A DNA stretch of 64,000 nucleotides. Source: SZUA-442 sp963792405. GTDB lineage: Bacteria; Actinomycetota; Acidimicrobiia; Spongiisociales; UBA5794. The notes beneath the pieces are model-generated. The model saw only the letters and a program-made list of their open reading frames with translations. It made no database searches and had not been told where the DNA came from. This document shows, piece by piece, positions 26,925 to 36,310 of the stretch. Numbering within the stretch: the first letter of the stretch is position 1; every line of letters begins with the position of its first letter. A program made the position numbers and the translations under genes. The stretch is taken from positions 310,001-374,000 of the forward strand of contig CAWBVU010000006.1 of the NCBI GenBank assembly GCA_963792405.1, given 5' to 3'.

Positions 26925-27320
26925 CTCGCCCAGCGCCTCGCGGATCCGCGCCGCCGCCTCATCGAGATCCTCGGGGCGTGGCGTCCGATCGGCCCTCGCG
27001 AAGTCGAGGTCCCGCTCGGTGTCGATCGCGGAGACATGGATATGCGCGTGCGGGACCTCGAGCCCGAGAATGGTGAGACCGACCTTGGTCGGTCGGTAGA
27101 CCTCGTGGATCGCCCTCCCCACGCGCTGGGCGACCTGCATGAGGTGCGCGGCGAGGTCCGGATCGAGGTCGATCCAATGGTCGACCTCCTCGATCGGCAC
27201 GACGAGGGTGTGGCCGGGGGAGAGGGGCTCGATCGTCAGGAACGCGACGCAGCGGTCGTCCCGGTAGACGAACCTCCCAGGGAGCTCCCCGTTGATGATC
27301 CTCGTGAACAGTGTCGCCAT
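26922..27320 (-). CDS. HIT family nucleotide-binding protein
   Basis: This 132-residue histidine-triad protein has the catalytic motif H-A-H-I-H-V (VPHAHIHVSAID) near residue 90 and the N-terminal FTRIINGELPGRFVYRDDRCVAF region typical of HINT-like hydrolases, which cleave AMP-linked substrates such as adenosine phosphoramidates. The C-terminal tail after the triad is slightly longer than in minimal HINT proteins. It is transcribed divergently from the sugar transferase gene at 27370. Confidence 0.9.
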   Translation of the reverse strand: MATLFTRIINGELPGRFVYRDDRCVAFLTIEPLSPGHTLVVPIEEVDHWIDLDPDLAAHLMQVAQRVGRAIHEVYRPTKVGLTILGLEVPHAHIHVSAIDTERDLDFARADRTPRPEDLDEAAARIREALGE

Positions 27321-27355
27321 GTCCTGTGCGGCATCCCCAATGCGGCCTCGACGGG

Positions 27356-27361
27356 TAGCCT
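27356..27361 (+). promoter_or_regulatory. TAGCCT -10 box, leaderless start of the sugar transferase gene
   Basis: TAGCCT is followed by 8 nt and the ATG at 27370. No Shine-Dalgarno sequence is present. Confidence 0.5.
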
Positions 27362-27369
27362 AGGCGCCC

Positions 27370-28653
27370 ATGGGTCGCAGGTTCCTCGTCTCGGTTCTCG
27401 TCGCCGACGTGGCCGGCTTCGTCGCGTCCGTGCTCCTCGCCTCGTGGATCGTCTTCGAGACGCCGTGGTTCTGGACCGTCCCGCTCGGGCCCGGCTCCAG
27501 CATCTGGCCGATGATCGGCATGCTCGTCGTGGGAGCCACGACGGGGTTGATCGTCTCGTTCAAGTCGTGGCCCTCGACCGTTCCTCGACCCCTGTACGGG
27601 CGGGCCTTCGCCTTCGTCTCCTTCGCCGTCCTGTTCACCGCATTCGGGCTCGTCCTGTCGAGGGCGTACTTCTCGAGACCCTTCCTGTTCTGGTTCGGGC
27701 TCATCTGGTTGACGCTGTCGCTCGTGCACCGGGCGATCCACCGGGCGCGCCCATGGCAGGAGAAGCTCGTGGTGATCACCCGCGAGAAGGATCTCCTCGA
27801 GGACCTGTATGACTCACCCCACGCCACGGTCGTCGCGGTCATGGACCCGACCGCGGAATCCCCGAGCCATCCGATCGAGGACGGCGTCACCCTGGCCCTC
27901 GATCTCGGTGCCGTGCTGTCCCAGTCCATGGCCCAGTTCGTGTCGTCCGCATCGATCGCCGGCACGAGGATCCGGTCGTTCTCGCAGGTCTACGAGGAGC
28001 ACACGGGTCGGATCCCGATGGTCCACCTCGCGGAGGGGTGGGAGCTGTCACAGCCCGTCTCCCGGTCATCGTATGCGCCGTTCAAGCGTGTCCTCGACGT
28101 GATCCTCGTGGGCATCACGCTGCCGATCTGGCTCGTCGTGTGCGCGGGGGTCGCCCTCGTCGTGCGGCTGGACTCCCCGGGTCCGATCCTGTACCGACAG
28201 GAGCGGGTGGGAAGGGAGGGAAGGACGTTCGTGCTCACCAAGTTCAGGACCATGGTCGCCAATGCCGAGGAGACCGGTCCCGCCTTCGCCGCCCTCGACG
28301 ACCCCCGCATCACGCGTGTGGGCCGGTTCCTGCGCAAGAGCCGCCTCGACGAGTTCCCCCAGCTGTTCACGGTGCTCAGGGGGGAGTTGAGCCTCATCGG
28401 ACCAAGGCCAGAGCGTCCCGTGTTCGTCGCCGAGTACGCTCGTGAGATCCCGTTCTACGAGCAGCGCCTGCTCGTGCGCCCCGGTGTCACCGGATGGGCT
28501 CAAGTGAACTACGGCTATGCCGATGATCAGGCAGAGACCGTGGAGAAGCTCACGTATGACTTGTTCTACATCAAGCACTCTTCGTTCTGGCTCGACACGC
28601 AGATCATCGGGAAGAGCGTATGGACCGTCCTGACCGGCTTCGGGGCCCGCTGA
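27370..28653 (+). CDS. Undecaprenyl-phosphate sugar phosphotransferase (polyprenyl glycosylphosphotransferase)
   Basis: This 427-residue membrane enzyme probably starts polysaccharide repeat synthesis by moving a sugar-1-phosphate from a nucleotide sugar to undecaprenyl phosphate. The N-terminal part has about four membrane helices (residues 5-125) and a short cytoplasmic region. The C-terminal bacterial sugar transferase domain (PF02397-like, about 238-427) has a re-entrant helix (FKRVLDVILVGITLPIW) and DSPGPILYRQERVGREG. It continues with KFRTM, RITRVGRFLRKSRLDEFPQL, GELSLIGPRPE and RPGVTGWAQVNY. Substrate specificity (GalNAc, Glc, Gal and so on) cannot be read from sequence. Confidence 0.9.
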   Translation: MGRRFLVSVLVADVAGFVASVLLASWIVFETPWFWTVPLGPGSSIWPMIGMLVVGATTGLIVSFKSWPSTVPRPLYGRAFAFVSFAVLFTAFGLVLSRAYFSRPFLFWFGLIWLTLSLVHRAIHRARPWQEKLVVITREKDLLEDLYDSPHATVVAVMDPTAESPSHPIEDGVTLALDLGAVLSQSMAQFVSSASIAGTRIRSFSQVYEEHTGRIPMVHLAEGWELSQPVSRSSYAPFKRVLDVILVGITLPIWLVVCAGVALVVRLDSPGPILYRQERVGREGRTFVLTKFRTMVANAEETGPAFAALDDPRITRVGRFLRKSRLDEFPQLFTVLRGELSLIGPRPERPVFVAEYAREIPFYEQRLLVRPGVTGWAQVNYGYADDQAETVEKLTYDLFYIKHSSFWLDTQIIGKSVWTVLTGFGAR

Positions 28654-28681
28654 AAGACGTTCACCGTCCGATTCGGCGCCC

Positions 28682-28687
28682 TACGCT
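28682..28687 (+). promoter_or_regulatory. TACGCT -10 box, leaderless start of the M15-propeller gene
   Basis: TACGCT is followed by 9 nt and the ATG at 28697. TTCACC lies 16 nt upstream of the box as a possible -35 element. Confidence 0.45.
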
Positions 28688-28696
28688 TCCCCGCTG

Positions 28697-30895
28697 ATGG
28701 CCAGGAAGTCACTCGTCGGTGCCATGGCGGCGCTGCTGTGGATCGCGCTCGTGCCGAGTGTGGCCCTCGCGAACGACGCCGGCTCCAACATCGCGAACTT
28801 CTCCGAGTCGCGGGGGTGCGAGCCGAACGTCGCCGGCCCCTCACGACCCTTCGTCGGCATCACGGGCCCCATGAGCAGTTCGACCCAGATCAGGGGACCC
28901 TGGGGCGCCATGTACGGTCGCACCTACTATCAGGTCCAGCAATCGCTCGTCTCGTGGCGGATCCCCGGCACGAGCCGCGTCGTCAGCACCCACGAGCGCG
29001 CCCTCCCTGCCCTCGCTCGGGTGGGTGCGGCCCTCGAGCGCAACCTCGCGCAGGGGAGGACCTATCGCATCTACTCGGCGGGATCCTGGGTGTGGCGCAC
29101 GGTCGGCGGCAGAACCCAGCCCTCGGAGCACGCGTTCGGCACTGCCATCGACTTCAACCCGCCTGACAACCCCTACAGCGCCGACAACCTCCTCCGGACG
29201 AACATCCCGTCGTGGTTCGCGGACGCGTTCGCCGAAGGCGGGTACTGCTGGGGGGGCGACTGGGTCGACGTCAAGGACGCCATGCACTTCTCATGGAGCG
29301 GCCCTGCGACGACACCCGGGTATGTGCGTCCCGCGCCATATCCGCCGGTGACCTCGTCGACCGACTATCGGGGCCCAGCGCTCACGTTCACCTCCGCCGT
29401 CGGATCGACGCCCGATTCGAGGATCATCATCGCCGACGCAACGGGCGAGGGGGCTCCCGACATCGCGAGGCTTGCGGGGAGCGGGAGGATCGAAGCGGCG
29501 GGAGCCGTCGGGAACTACGGCACGATCGCCCTTCGGGCCACCACCGGAAGTGGAGCGCCCGACAGCGACCTCGCCGACTACGACCTCGATGGTCGTCCGG
29601 ACGCCTGGGTGCCCGACCGGTCAGGGTCGACTTTGCGATTCGACGTGTGGACGTGGGCGAGCGACTACCGCACCGCGGTCTCCCTCCCCACCTCCATCCC
29701 GTCGTCGGCATCGAGGGTGATGCTCGGGCACTACGACGACGACTTCCGCCCTGACGTCTACGCCGTGGTCGGAGGCATCGTCAACGTCTACGGGTCGAAG
29801 ACCGGCTATGGGTCCGTCGCCGTCCAGCTTCCCCTCCCGGCCGGCGCCGATCCGAACGGCCTGCTGATGACGGGGGACCATGACGTGGATGGCCTCAGCG
29901 ACGTGTACGTGGTGATCCCCGGTTCCGCTCCGAGCCTCCGCATCACGCTCGCGACGGGCGCCCACGTGGCATTCGATCCCGCCGTATCCGTACCCGCAAG
30001 CGCACAGACGGGCCTCGGCGACTACGACGGGGACGGCAGGGAGGACCTGTTCGTCGTGAACGGCCCCGCGGTGACGGTGGTCCTCGGCGGATGGTCGACG
30101 GGTGCGCCCGATGCATGGTTCCAGACCTCGAAGTCCCTCCCGACGGACGCGGGGCCCGAGTGCACGGGCGCGTCCTGTGACACGATCGGCTACGTCGACC
30201 CGGGCGGCGTGTGGACGCTCGGCGACCGACCCCGCACAGAGGCGAAGGAGACGGCGTTCTACTACGGCAATCCCAACGACGTGCCGTTCATGGGCGACTG
30301 GGACTGCGACGGGGTCGAGACGCCGGGGCTCTATCGGCGATCGGACGGCTTCGTGTACCTCCGCAATACCAACACGCAGGGCGTGGCGGACCTCGAGTTC
30401 TTCTTCGGCAACCCATCCGATGTGCCCCTCGTCGGGGACTTCGACGGTGACGGGTGCGATACGGTCAGCGTGTTCCGCCCCTCCGAGCAGCGCATCTACG
30501 TGATCAACGCGCTCGGACGGGCCAACCAGGGCCTCGGCGCCGCCGACTTCTCCTTCGACTTCGGCGACTACGGCGACCGCCCCTTCATCGGGGACTTCGA
30601 CGGTGACGGTACGGACGAGGTGGCGCTCCACCGGCCGACGACGGGCCAGGTCCTCCTGAAGTGGGATCTCGGAGGAGGCTCTGCCGACGCAGTGTTCCCG
30701 TTCGGGGAGAGGTTCGACGTCCCGCTCGCCGGTGACTGGAACGGCGACGGTGTCGACACCGTCGCGATGTATCGCCCCTCGGACGGCAACTGGTACATCC
30801 GGCTGGCGAATGTGGGAGGGAGGGCGGACCACGTGATCCACTTCCACGCCCACGACGAGACCACGCTGCCGATCGTGGGCCGCGCCTTCCCCTGA
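28697..30895 (+). CDS. Secreted M15-type peptidase domain fused to beta-propeller (FG-GAP/VCBS-like) repeats
   Basis: This 732-residue exported protein has a signal peptide at 1-25 (ALA cleavage). Residues about 40-205 resemble the D-alanyl-D-alanine carboxypeptidase/VanY fold, with S-E-H145-A-F-G-T-A-I-D152 and D-A-M-H197-F as the zinc ligands of the M15 family. The rest (about 225-732) is repeated D-x-D-x-D-G calcium-loop modules. From about 510 onward these take the specific form F-F-G-N-P-x-D-V-P-x-x-G-D-x-D-x-D-G, shared with the two propeller-SGNH proteins at 36.3-39.1 kb. It probably acts on peptidoglycan, with the propeller as an adhesion or scaffold domain. ATG 28697 follows a TACGCT box by 9 nt. 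Confidence 0.85.
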   Translation: MARKSLVGAMAALLWIALVPSVALANDAGSNIANFSESRGCEPNVAGPSRPFVGITGPMSSSTQIRGPWGAMYGRTYYQVQQSLVSWRIPGTSRVVSTHERALPALARVGAALERNLAQGRTYRIYSAGSWVWRTVGGRTQPSEHAFGTAIDFNPPDNPYSADNLLRTNIPSWFADAFAEGGYCWGGDWVDVKDAMHFSWSGPATTPGYVRPAPYPPVTSSTDYRGPALTFTSAVGSTPDSRIIIADATGEGAPDIARLAGSGRIEAAGAVGNYGTIALRATTGSGAPDSDLADYDLDGRPDAWVPDRSGSTLRFDVWTWASDYRTAVSLPTSIPSSASRVMLGHYDDDFRPDVYAVVGGIVNVYGSKTGYGSVAVQLPLPAGADPNGLLMTGDHDVDGLSDVYVVIPGSAPSLRITLATGAHVAFDPAVSVPASAQTGLGDYDGDGREDLFVVNGPAVTVVLGGWSTGAPDAWFQTSKSLPTDAGPECTGASCDTIGYVDPGGVWTLGDRPRTEAKETAFYYGNPNDVPFMGDWDCDGVETPGLYRRSDGFVYLRNTNTQGVADLEFFFGNPSDVPLVGDFDGDGCDTVSVFRPSEQRIYVINALGRANQGLGAADFSFDFGDYGDRPFIGDFDGDGTDEVALHRPTTGQVLLKWDLGGGSADAVFPFGERFDVPLAGDWNGDGVDTVAMYRPSDGNWYIRLANVGGRADHVIHFHAHDETTLPIVGRAFP

Positions 30896-30956
30896 TCCGT
30901 TGCCGGTACCCGACCACCGGTCCTGTCGTGGGAGGCTCGTTCGGCATCCCACGTCC

Positions 30957-30962
30957 TATCGT
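30957..30962 (+). promoter_or_regulatory. TATCGT -10 box, leaderless start of the first GT4 gene
   Basis: TATCGT is followed by 7 nt and the ATG at 30970. This supports 30970 over the upstream in-frame ATG at 30928. Confidence 0.5.
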
Positions 30963-30969
30963 GCTGCGC

Positions 30970-32136
30970 ATGCGTCGAGCCGCCTCCCTCGCCAACCGGC
31001 TGCCCGTCCCCGTCCGTAGGTTCCTGAAGCGGCTCCCCGGGGCAGGGCCGGCCAAGGATTCCCTGGCAGGCCACCCCAAGGGTGCGCCACCGCCGACGGG
31101 TGCCCTTCGGCCTGTCGTGTACCTGCCGACGTGGGCACGTTGGGACGAGATGCGCCAGCGCCCACAGTTCGTCATCGACGCCTTTGCGAAGCTCGGCCAC
31201 GACGCCTACTTCGTCGATCCGAGGGAGCCGAGGGCGAGAAGGGCCGGCGCTGTCATGATCGTCCCGTCCCTCGAGGACACGCCGAGGTCCGGAGTGATCC
31301 TCTACACGCACTTCGCCCCGCTCCACACCCTGTTCGATCGCTACGAGGACGCCGTCGTCATCTACGACATCCTCGACGACCTCACGATCTACGACGCCGA
31401 CGAGGTGGGGATGCCCGAGCATCGGAGGGTTCGATTCCACCATCCTGCGGCCATGGAGAGGGCGGACGTGGTCACGGCATCGGCCCCCGCGCTGGTGGAC
31501 GCCCACATCGCTGAGCGTGAGGACATCATCTTCGTCGAGAACGGTGTGGATCCGGACGCCTTCTCCCTGCCCACCGAGCGACCCTCCGACATGCCCCCGG
31601 GGATCGGACCCGTCGTGGGCTATCACGGCATGATCGCCAGGTGGTTCGACTTCGACCTCCTCGGGTCGGTCGCCGCACAACTCCCAGATGTCGCGTTCGT
31701 CCTCGTCGGTCCCGTCGATCCCTCGGTCCGGGAGTCGCTCGGCGTCCTGTGTGCCCTGCCCAACGTCCATCACCTCGGCCCACGCCCGAGCGACGTGATC
31801 GCCTCGTACGTGCGGGAATTCGACGTCGGCATCGTCCCGTTCGTCGTCGACGAACTGACGCGAGCCGTCAGCCCCCTGAAGATGTACGAGTACATGGCTG
31901 CAGGCGTGCCCGTGGTGGCTTCGCCGCTCCCGGTGGCCGAGGCCCATGGGCTCGTCGAGACGGCCGCGGACCCGGTCGAATTCGCCGACCGCATCAGGTC
32001 GATGCTCTCCCGCGCGGACGACGCCGCATTCGTGCACGAGCTCACGACCGCAGGATCGGATGCCGCGTGGGAGCGACGCCTCGGCCCCGTGATCGACCGA
32101 CTCGATCGTGATGGGCTCCGAAGGGCGCGGTCGTGA
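30970..32136 (+). CDS. Glycosyltransferase, GT4/GT1-like
   Basis: This 388-residue GT-B enzyme has the N-terminal segment PVVYLPTWARWDEMRQRPQ, a mid-domain junction with VVGYHGMIARWFDFDLLGSVA, and the C-terminal donor-site region SPLKMYEYMAAGVPVVASPLPVAEAHGLVE. It resembles family 1 glycosyltransferases that handle surface polysaccharides. It is closely similar in motif layout to the gene at 34703 (YHGSLYGAWFDW and SPLKVYEYLACGVPVAAPPL), so the two are probably paralogues. Donor and acceptor are unknown. It starts an operon-like run of overlapping genes ending with a propeller-SGNH protein. Confidence 0.88.
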   Translation: MRRAASLANRLPVPVRRFLKRLPGAGPAKDSLAGHPKGAPPPTGALRPVVYLPTWARWDEMRQRPQFVIDAFAKLGHDAYFVDPREPRARRAGAVMIVPSLEDTPRSGVILYTHFAPLHTLFDRYEDAVVIYDILDDLTIYDADEVGMPEHRRVRFHHPAAMERADVVTASAPALVDAHIAEREDIIFVENGVDPDAFSLPTERPSDMPPGIGPVVGYHGMIARWFDFDLLGSVAAQLPDVAFVLVGPVDPSVRESLGVLCALPNVHHLGPRPSDVIASYVREFDVGIVPFVVDELTRAVSPLKMYEYMAAGVPVVASPLPVAEAHGLVETAADPVEFADRIRSMLSRADDAAFVHELTTAGSDAAWERRLGPVIDRLDRDGLRRARS

Positions 32137-34706
32137 GCCACCTCGCCTTCGTCTCGACGGAGCTCGCACCCCAGGCGCCCGGTGGGGCGGGCTTCCTCCT
32201 CGAGGAGCTGCGCAGTCGGCTCGTCGACGCCGGCCATCGCGTGTCGATCGTCCTCGTGGCCGACGAGGTCGATGGTGATCCGGGAGAAGGCGTACACCTC
32301 GCTCATGGCGACGATGCAGCTGGGTGGGACCTCTCCTTCATGGCGAGGTCGAAGGCGGCCGCCGAGCAACTCGCACGGCTCCACGCCGAGGAGCCGATCG
32401 ACCACATCGAGATCCAGGACTTCGACGGGCTCGGCTTCTGGGCGCTCACCCACCGTCGTGATCTCGGCATCTCGGAGATCCCCATCTCCGTGCGGTTCCA
32501 CGGTCCCGTCGACCTCCAGATCGAGGCGATGGGCGCCGCGACCGACGACCTGGAGGCGGTCGCGGTGATGGAACGAGAGGTGTTCTCCATGGCCGACCGC
32601 ATCCTCGTCCCCTCGCCGGGGATCAAGGATCTCGTCCTGGACCGCTACGTCGTGGAGCCCGATCGAGTCCTCGTGGCTCCACCGCCCGTCCGAACCGTGG
32701 CCGTCGAGCAGCAGTGGCGACCCGGCGGTGACTCCTTCCTCGTGATCGGAAGGCTCGGCGAGGTCAAGGGCTCCCACGACATGGTGCGGGCGGCCCTTCC
32801 CGTCCTGGAGGACCACCCGGAGCTGTCGGTGGTCTTCGCGGGCTCCGATGGGTGGAGCGCATCGGAGGCGCGACCCATGCGGGAGTGGCTCGAGGAGCTG
32901 ATTCCCGATGACCTCACCTCCCGGTTCACGTTCACGGGGCAGCTCGACCGGGCAGGCCTCGCGGAACGCATCGCAACGTGCAGGGCCGTCGTCGTCCCGA
33001 GCAGATTCGAGAGCTTCAACCTCGCTGCCCATGAGGCACGGCGGATGGGTGCCCCGGTGATCGTGCCCGACATCGCAGCCTTCCGCGACCTCCTCGACGC
33101 GGGCACCGGTGCCATCGTGTTCGACGGAACCGTCGAAGGCCTCCGCTCGGCGCTGATGGCTGCAGCAGGTGATGACGGCCTCCTTGCCTCCGTCGCTGCC
33201 CGGCCCGCCCCCCCCGAGGGGCGCTGGGAGGGTCCGTACGAAGCCATCGATGTCGAGCCGTGGCATCTGCGCAGCCAGGGCGGCATGGCGACGGCGGCGA
33301 TCGCACGCCTCGAGGCGGCCTGGCTCGAGCCCAGGCGCCGGCCTCCCGAGTCGATGGGGCGGAGGCTGCTCCGCAGGGTTCCCGACGGCCTGTACGGCTC
33401 CGTCAAGCGCCTCGTGCCCAACGCCGTCAAGGATCGCATCAAAGCCGCGACCGATCTCGGCATCGAAGCCGATCGCCGCAGGTGGGAGGAGCGGTTCGAT
33501 CGTGCCGTGGCTCGCGTCGCCTCGATGGATGCCGCGGAGGGGCCAGCGAATGTCTCGGTCGTCATCCCGTGCTACAACCAGGGCGGCTTCGTGCGCGAGG
33601 CGGTGTTGTCGGTGTTCGAGCAGACGGACGGCGGCTTCGAGGTGATCATCGTCGACGACGGGTCGGACGACGGGACGACCACGCCGTTGCTCGCGTCGCT
33701 CGAGCTGCCGCGGGTCACGGTCATCCACCAGGACAACAGGGGCCTCCCTGCCGCGCGCAACGCGGGGATCGCTCGAAGCCGTGCGGAGTACGTGGTGACG
33801 CTCGACGCCGACGACATGCTCGTCGACACCTACGTCGAGACCCTCCGTCGTGCCCTCGATGCCGATCCCGGGGCGGCCTATGCCCACTGCTGGGCCGAGC
33901 TCGTGGGCGACACCCACATGATCTGGGCGACCCGCCCCTTCAATCGCTACCAGCTCATGTTGTCGAATTCCGTCGTCGGTTGCGTCATGATGCGACGTGC
34001 CGCGTGGGAGGCCGTCGGTGGCTACGACGAGACGATGAGGACGGGCAACGAGGACTGGGACCTCTGGATCAGGCTCATGGCTGGCGGGTACGGGCAGGTC
34101 CAGATCAGGGACCCCCTGTTCCGGTACCGCAAGCATGGCGTGTCGATGAGCGTCGAGACCGAGTCCCGGTACGAGGCAGCGCTCGCCGATCGCGTGCATC
34201 GGCATCCCGACCTGTACTCCGTGGGCTACCTCACGCGCCTCAAGGAGCAGGACTATCCACTCGTCAGCCTCGTGGTCGACGACGGGTCGCCGGTTCGTGA
34301 GGCTCCGTCGGGGGAGGTGCAGCTCGTGCGCCGAGGAGGCCGCACGCTGCCCGAGGCCCTCGGTGACGTTCGCGGGAAATACGTCACCTACCTCCCGGAC
34401 GGCACGTCGGTGACGCTGGGCGACGTCCATGACGCGTGTGCCATGCTCGAGTCCATGCCGGAGGTCGGTGTCATCTGCTCGTCCTCCGACGATCCCGTCA
34501 CCGTCGTCCGCACCTGGTCGGTGTTCGACCCTGACGCACCCTCGGCCATCGCTGAAGGTTGGTGCGATGCATCGGCGCCGATGCGGCTCTCCCCGGGAGA
34601 TCACCCGGATCAGCGCTGGATGGTGCCAGGGTCGATCAACGATCTGCCGGTGCTCCGCCAACGACCGGAAGAGGCCGGTCGCCTGCCCGACTGGGTGCTG
34701 ACGTGA
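32133..34706 (+). CDS. Bifunctional glycosyltransferase: GT4 domain fused to GT2 domain
   Basis: This 857-residue protein joins two transferases. Residues about 1-400 form a GT-B fold of family 4: LAFVSTELAPQAPGGAGFLL, IPISVRFHGPVDLQ, FLVIGRLGEVKGSHDMV and SRFESFNLAAHEARRMGAPVIVPD. Residues about 471-690 form a GT-A family 2 domain: NVSVVIPCYNQGGFVREAV, IVDDGSDDGTT, the metal-binding L-D-A-D-D, and TGNEDWDLWIRLMAGGYG. The last 150 residues are an incomplete third sugar-transferase-like region (YPLVSLVVDDGSPVRE) that I cannot assign. The GTG at 32133 overlaps the upstream stop as GTGA. The two domains presumably add successive sugars. Confidence 0.88.
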   Translation: MSHLAFVSTELAPQAPGGAGFLLEELRSRLVDAGHRVSIVLVADEVDGDPGEGVHLAHGDDAAGWDLSFMARSKAAAEQLARLHAEEPIDHIEIQDFDGLGFWALTHRRDLGISEIPISVRFHGPVDLQIEAMGAATDDLEAVAVMEREVFSMADRILVPSPGIKDLVLDRYVVEPDRVLVAPPPVRTVAVEQQWRPGGDSFLVIGRLGEVKGSHDMVRAALPVLEDHPELSVVFAGSDGWSASEARPMREWLEELIPDDLTSRFTFTGQLDRAGLAERIATCRAVVVPSRFESFNLAAHEARRMGAPVIVPDIAAFRDLLDAGTGAIVFDGTVEGLRSALMAAAGDDGLLASVAARPAPPEGRWEGPYEAIDVEPWHLRSQGGMATAAIARLEAAWLEPRRRPPESMGRRLLRRVPDGLYGSVKRLVPNAVKDRIKAATDLGIEADRRRWEERFDRAVARVASMDAAEGPANVSVVIPCYNQGGFVREAVLSVFEQTDGGFEVIIVDDGSDDGTTTPLLASLELPRVTVIHQDNRGLPAARNAGIARSRAEYVVTLDADDMLVDTYVETLRRALDADPGAAYAHCWAELVGDTHMIWATRPFNRYQLMLSNSVVGCVMMRRAAWEAVGGYDETMRTGNEDWDLWIRLMAGGYGQVQIRDPLFRYRKHGVSMSVETESRYEAALADRVHRHPDLYSVGYLTRLKEQDYPLVSLVVDDGSPVREAPSGEVQLVRRGGRTLPEALGDVRGKYVTYLPDGTSVTLGDVHDACAMLESMPEVGVICSSSDDPVTVVRTWSVFDPDAPSAIAEGWCDASAPMRLSPGDHPDQRWMVPGSINDLPVLRQRPEEAGRLPDWVLT

Positions 34707-36310
34707 GCCGGCTCACCGCGACGGCCCGGAAGGTGGTCCGTCCCATGATCCCTGACTCGGTCATGGCGCGCTATCGCAGCCATCAGCACTCGAAGGCTGT
34801 CCGCCGCAACGTGGACATCTACGAGCGCGATGGGCGCAGGGCGAGGCGGTGGCGAGCCTTCACCCCGAACACGTATCGCGTCATCTCCGAGCGACCGGAC
34901 GGCTGGGCGGTCGAGGACGCCGTGACGATGGGCGTCGTGGACCCGGAGCTCGAGGAGTACCTCGGCTTCCACGGCTCGGAGGCGGTCGTACGCGCCCGTG
35001 TCAACCCTCCGTCGATGCGCGACATGCGCATCTCCGAGCCGCGTGTCGACCCGCTGACGATCGTGACGACGCCACAGGCCCTGGCCGCCGCAGGCATGTC
35101 GACCGACGACCATCTGGCCACGACGCTGCGTGTGCTCCTCGACTCGGGGGCGCACGTTGGTCTCCTCCCCGAGGTCGTGTCGTCCACGGTGACCTCGGGG
35201 CTCCCGCGCGTCGCAGGCGATGCGGTCGTGGTCATGGCGGCCGTGCCACTCCACGACATCGGCGGCGGGAGCAGGGCAGCGCAGATCGCCTTCGAGCTCG
35301 TGCGACGCGGCTACCACGTGACCTACGTCTACGGCTACCCGTCGTCGGAGGCCGTCGACCTCGGCCTCCGTTACGCACATCGGCGACTCGAGGAATACCA
35401 CCTCGATGCGTTCGACCCCGACGAGGTGGTGGCCCGCACCGATCCCGGCCTCGTGATCGTCGAGGCGCCGATCGGGGAGTTCATCCCGGCGCTCGAGCAG
35501 CTCGTGGGGGAGGGGTGGTCGGTGCTGTACGACGTCATCGACGACTGGACCGACGAGTCCCTCGGCGGCATGTGGTACGCCGACGTGTTCGAACGCAGGA
35601 TCGTCGAACTCGCGGAGGGCTTCTCCGCCTCCGCACCCGACCTCCTGGCCCACGTCGCACGGTTCGGCGAGGAGGCCGTCCTCGCCCCGAACGCCGTCAA
35701 TGCCGCAGTCTTCGCCGATGCGCATGCGGGGGAGCGCCCCCACGACCTGCCGGACGGACCACTGATCGGGTATCACGGATCGCTCTACGGCGCCTGGTTC
35801 GACTGGGAGGCCCTCAGGTCCGTGGCCCTGGCGTTCCCCGACCACAGCGTCGTGGTCATCGGAGACGATCGCGGCGTTCCCGGTGACCTTCCCCCGTCGA
35901 TCCGGTTCCTCGGTTTGAAGGCACAGGGCGACCTCCCCGACTACCTGCCCCACTTCGACGTGGGCCTGGTCCCGTTCACCCTCACCGACGTCACCCACGC
36001 CGTGTCGCCCCTCAAGGTCTACGAGTACCTCGCATGCGGCGTCCCGGTCGCTGCGCCTCCCCTCAGGGCTCTCGAGGGGATCGATGGCGTCCACACGGAC
36101 GTCGATCTCGTCGAGGCCGTCAGGGCGGCCCTCGACGCGCCCAGGCCCGACGGGTCGATAGCATTGGCCGCCCATTCGTGGGGTGCGCGCCTCGCGTCGA
36201 TGGTCGGGGCGGTGGGTAGGGAGCTTCGAGATGTGGAGGACGACGGTGCCACGATCGTCACACGGCCGCCGATCCGGTACGACAAGATGGATCGCTGGAT
36301 CCGTGCATAG
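34703..36310 (+). CDS. Glycosyltransferase, GT4/GT1-like
   Basis: This 535-residue GT-B protein has an extra N-terminal region of about 150 residues before the core. The core includes VPLHDIGGGSRAAQIAFELV, VLYDVIDDWTDESLGG, GYHGSLYGAWFDWEAL and SPLKVYEYLACGVPVAAPPL. The last two segments match the gene at 30970. GTG 34703 overlaps the preceding stop as GTGA; a longer frame reaching to 34559 lies inside the upstream gene and is not used. Its stop at 36308-36310 overlaps the start of the propeller-SGNH gene, so the surface protein is co-expressed with these glycosyltransferases. Confidence 0.88.
   Translation: MSRLTATARKVVRPMIPDSVMARYRSHQHSKAVRRNVDIYERDGRRARRWRAFTPNTYRVISERPDGWAVEDAVTMGVVDPELEEYLGFHGSEAVVRARVNPPSMRDMRISEPRVDPLTIVTTPQALAAAGMSTDDHLATTLRVLLDSGAHVGLLPEVVSSTVTSGLPRVAGDAVVVMAAVPLHDIGGGSRAAQIAFELVRRGYHVTYVYGYPSSEAVDLGLRYAHRRLEEYHLDAFDPDEVVARTDPGLVIVEAPIGEFIPALEQLVGEGWSVLYDVIDDWTDESLGGMWYADVFERRIVELAEGFSASAPDLLAHVARFGEEAVLAPNAVNAAVFADAHAGERPHDLPDGPLIGYHGSLYGAWFDWEALRSVALAFPDHSVVVIGDDRGVPGDLPPSIRFLGLKAQGDLPDYLPHFDVGLVPFTLTDVTHAVSPLKVYEYLACGVPVAAPPLRALEGIDGVHTDVDLVEAVRAALDAPRPDGSIALAAHSWGARLASMVGAVGRELRDVEDDGATIVTRPPIRYDKMDRWIRA

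Noticed and set aside
31770..34661. Open frame of 963 codons on the minus strand
   Set aside because: It runs opposite three clear glycosyltransferase genes and has shadow composition with no family motif.
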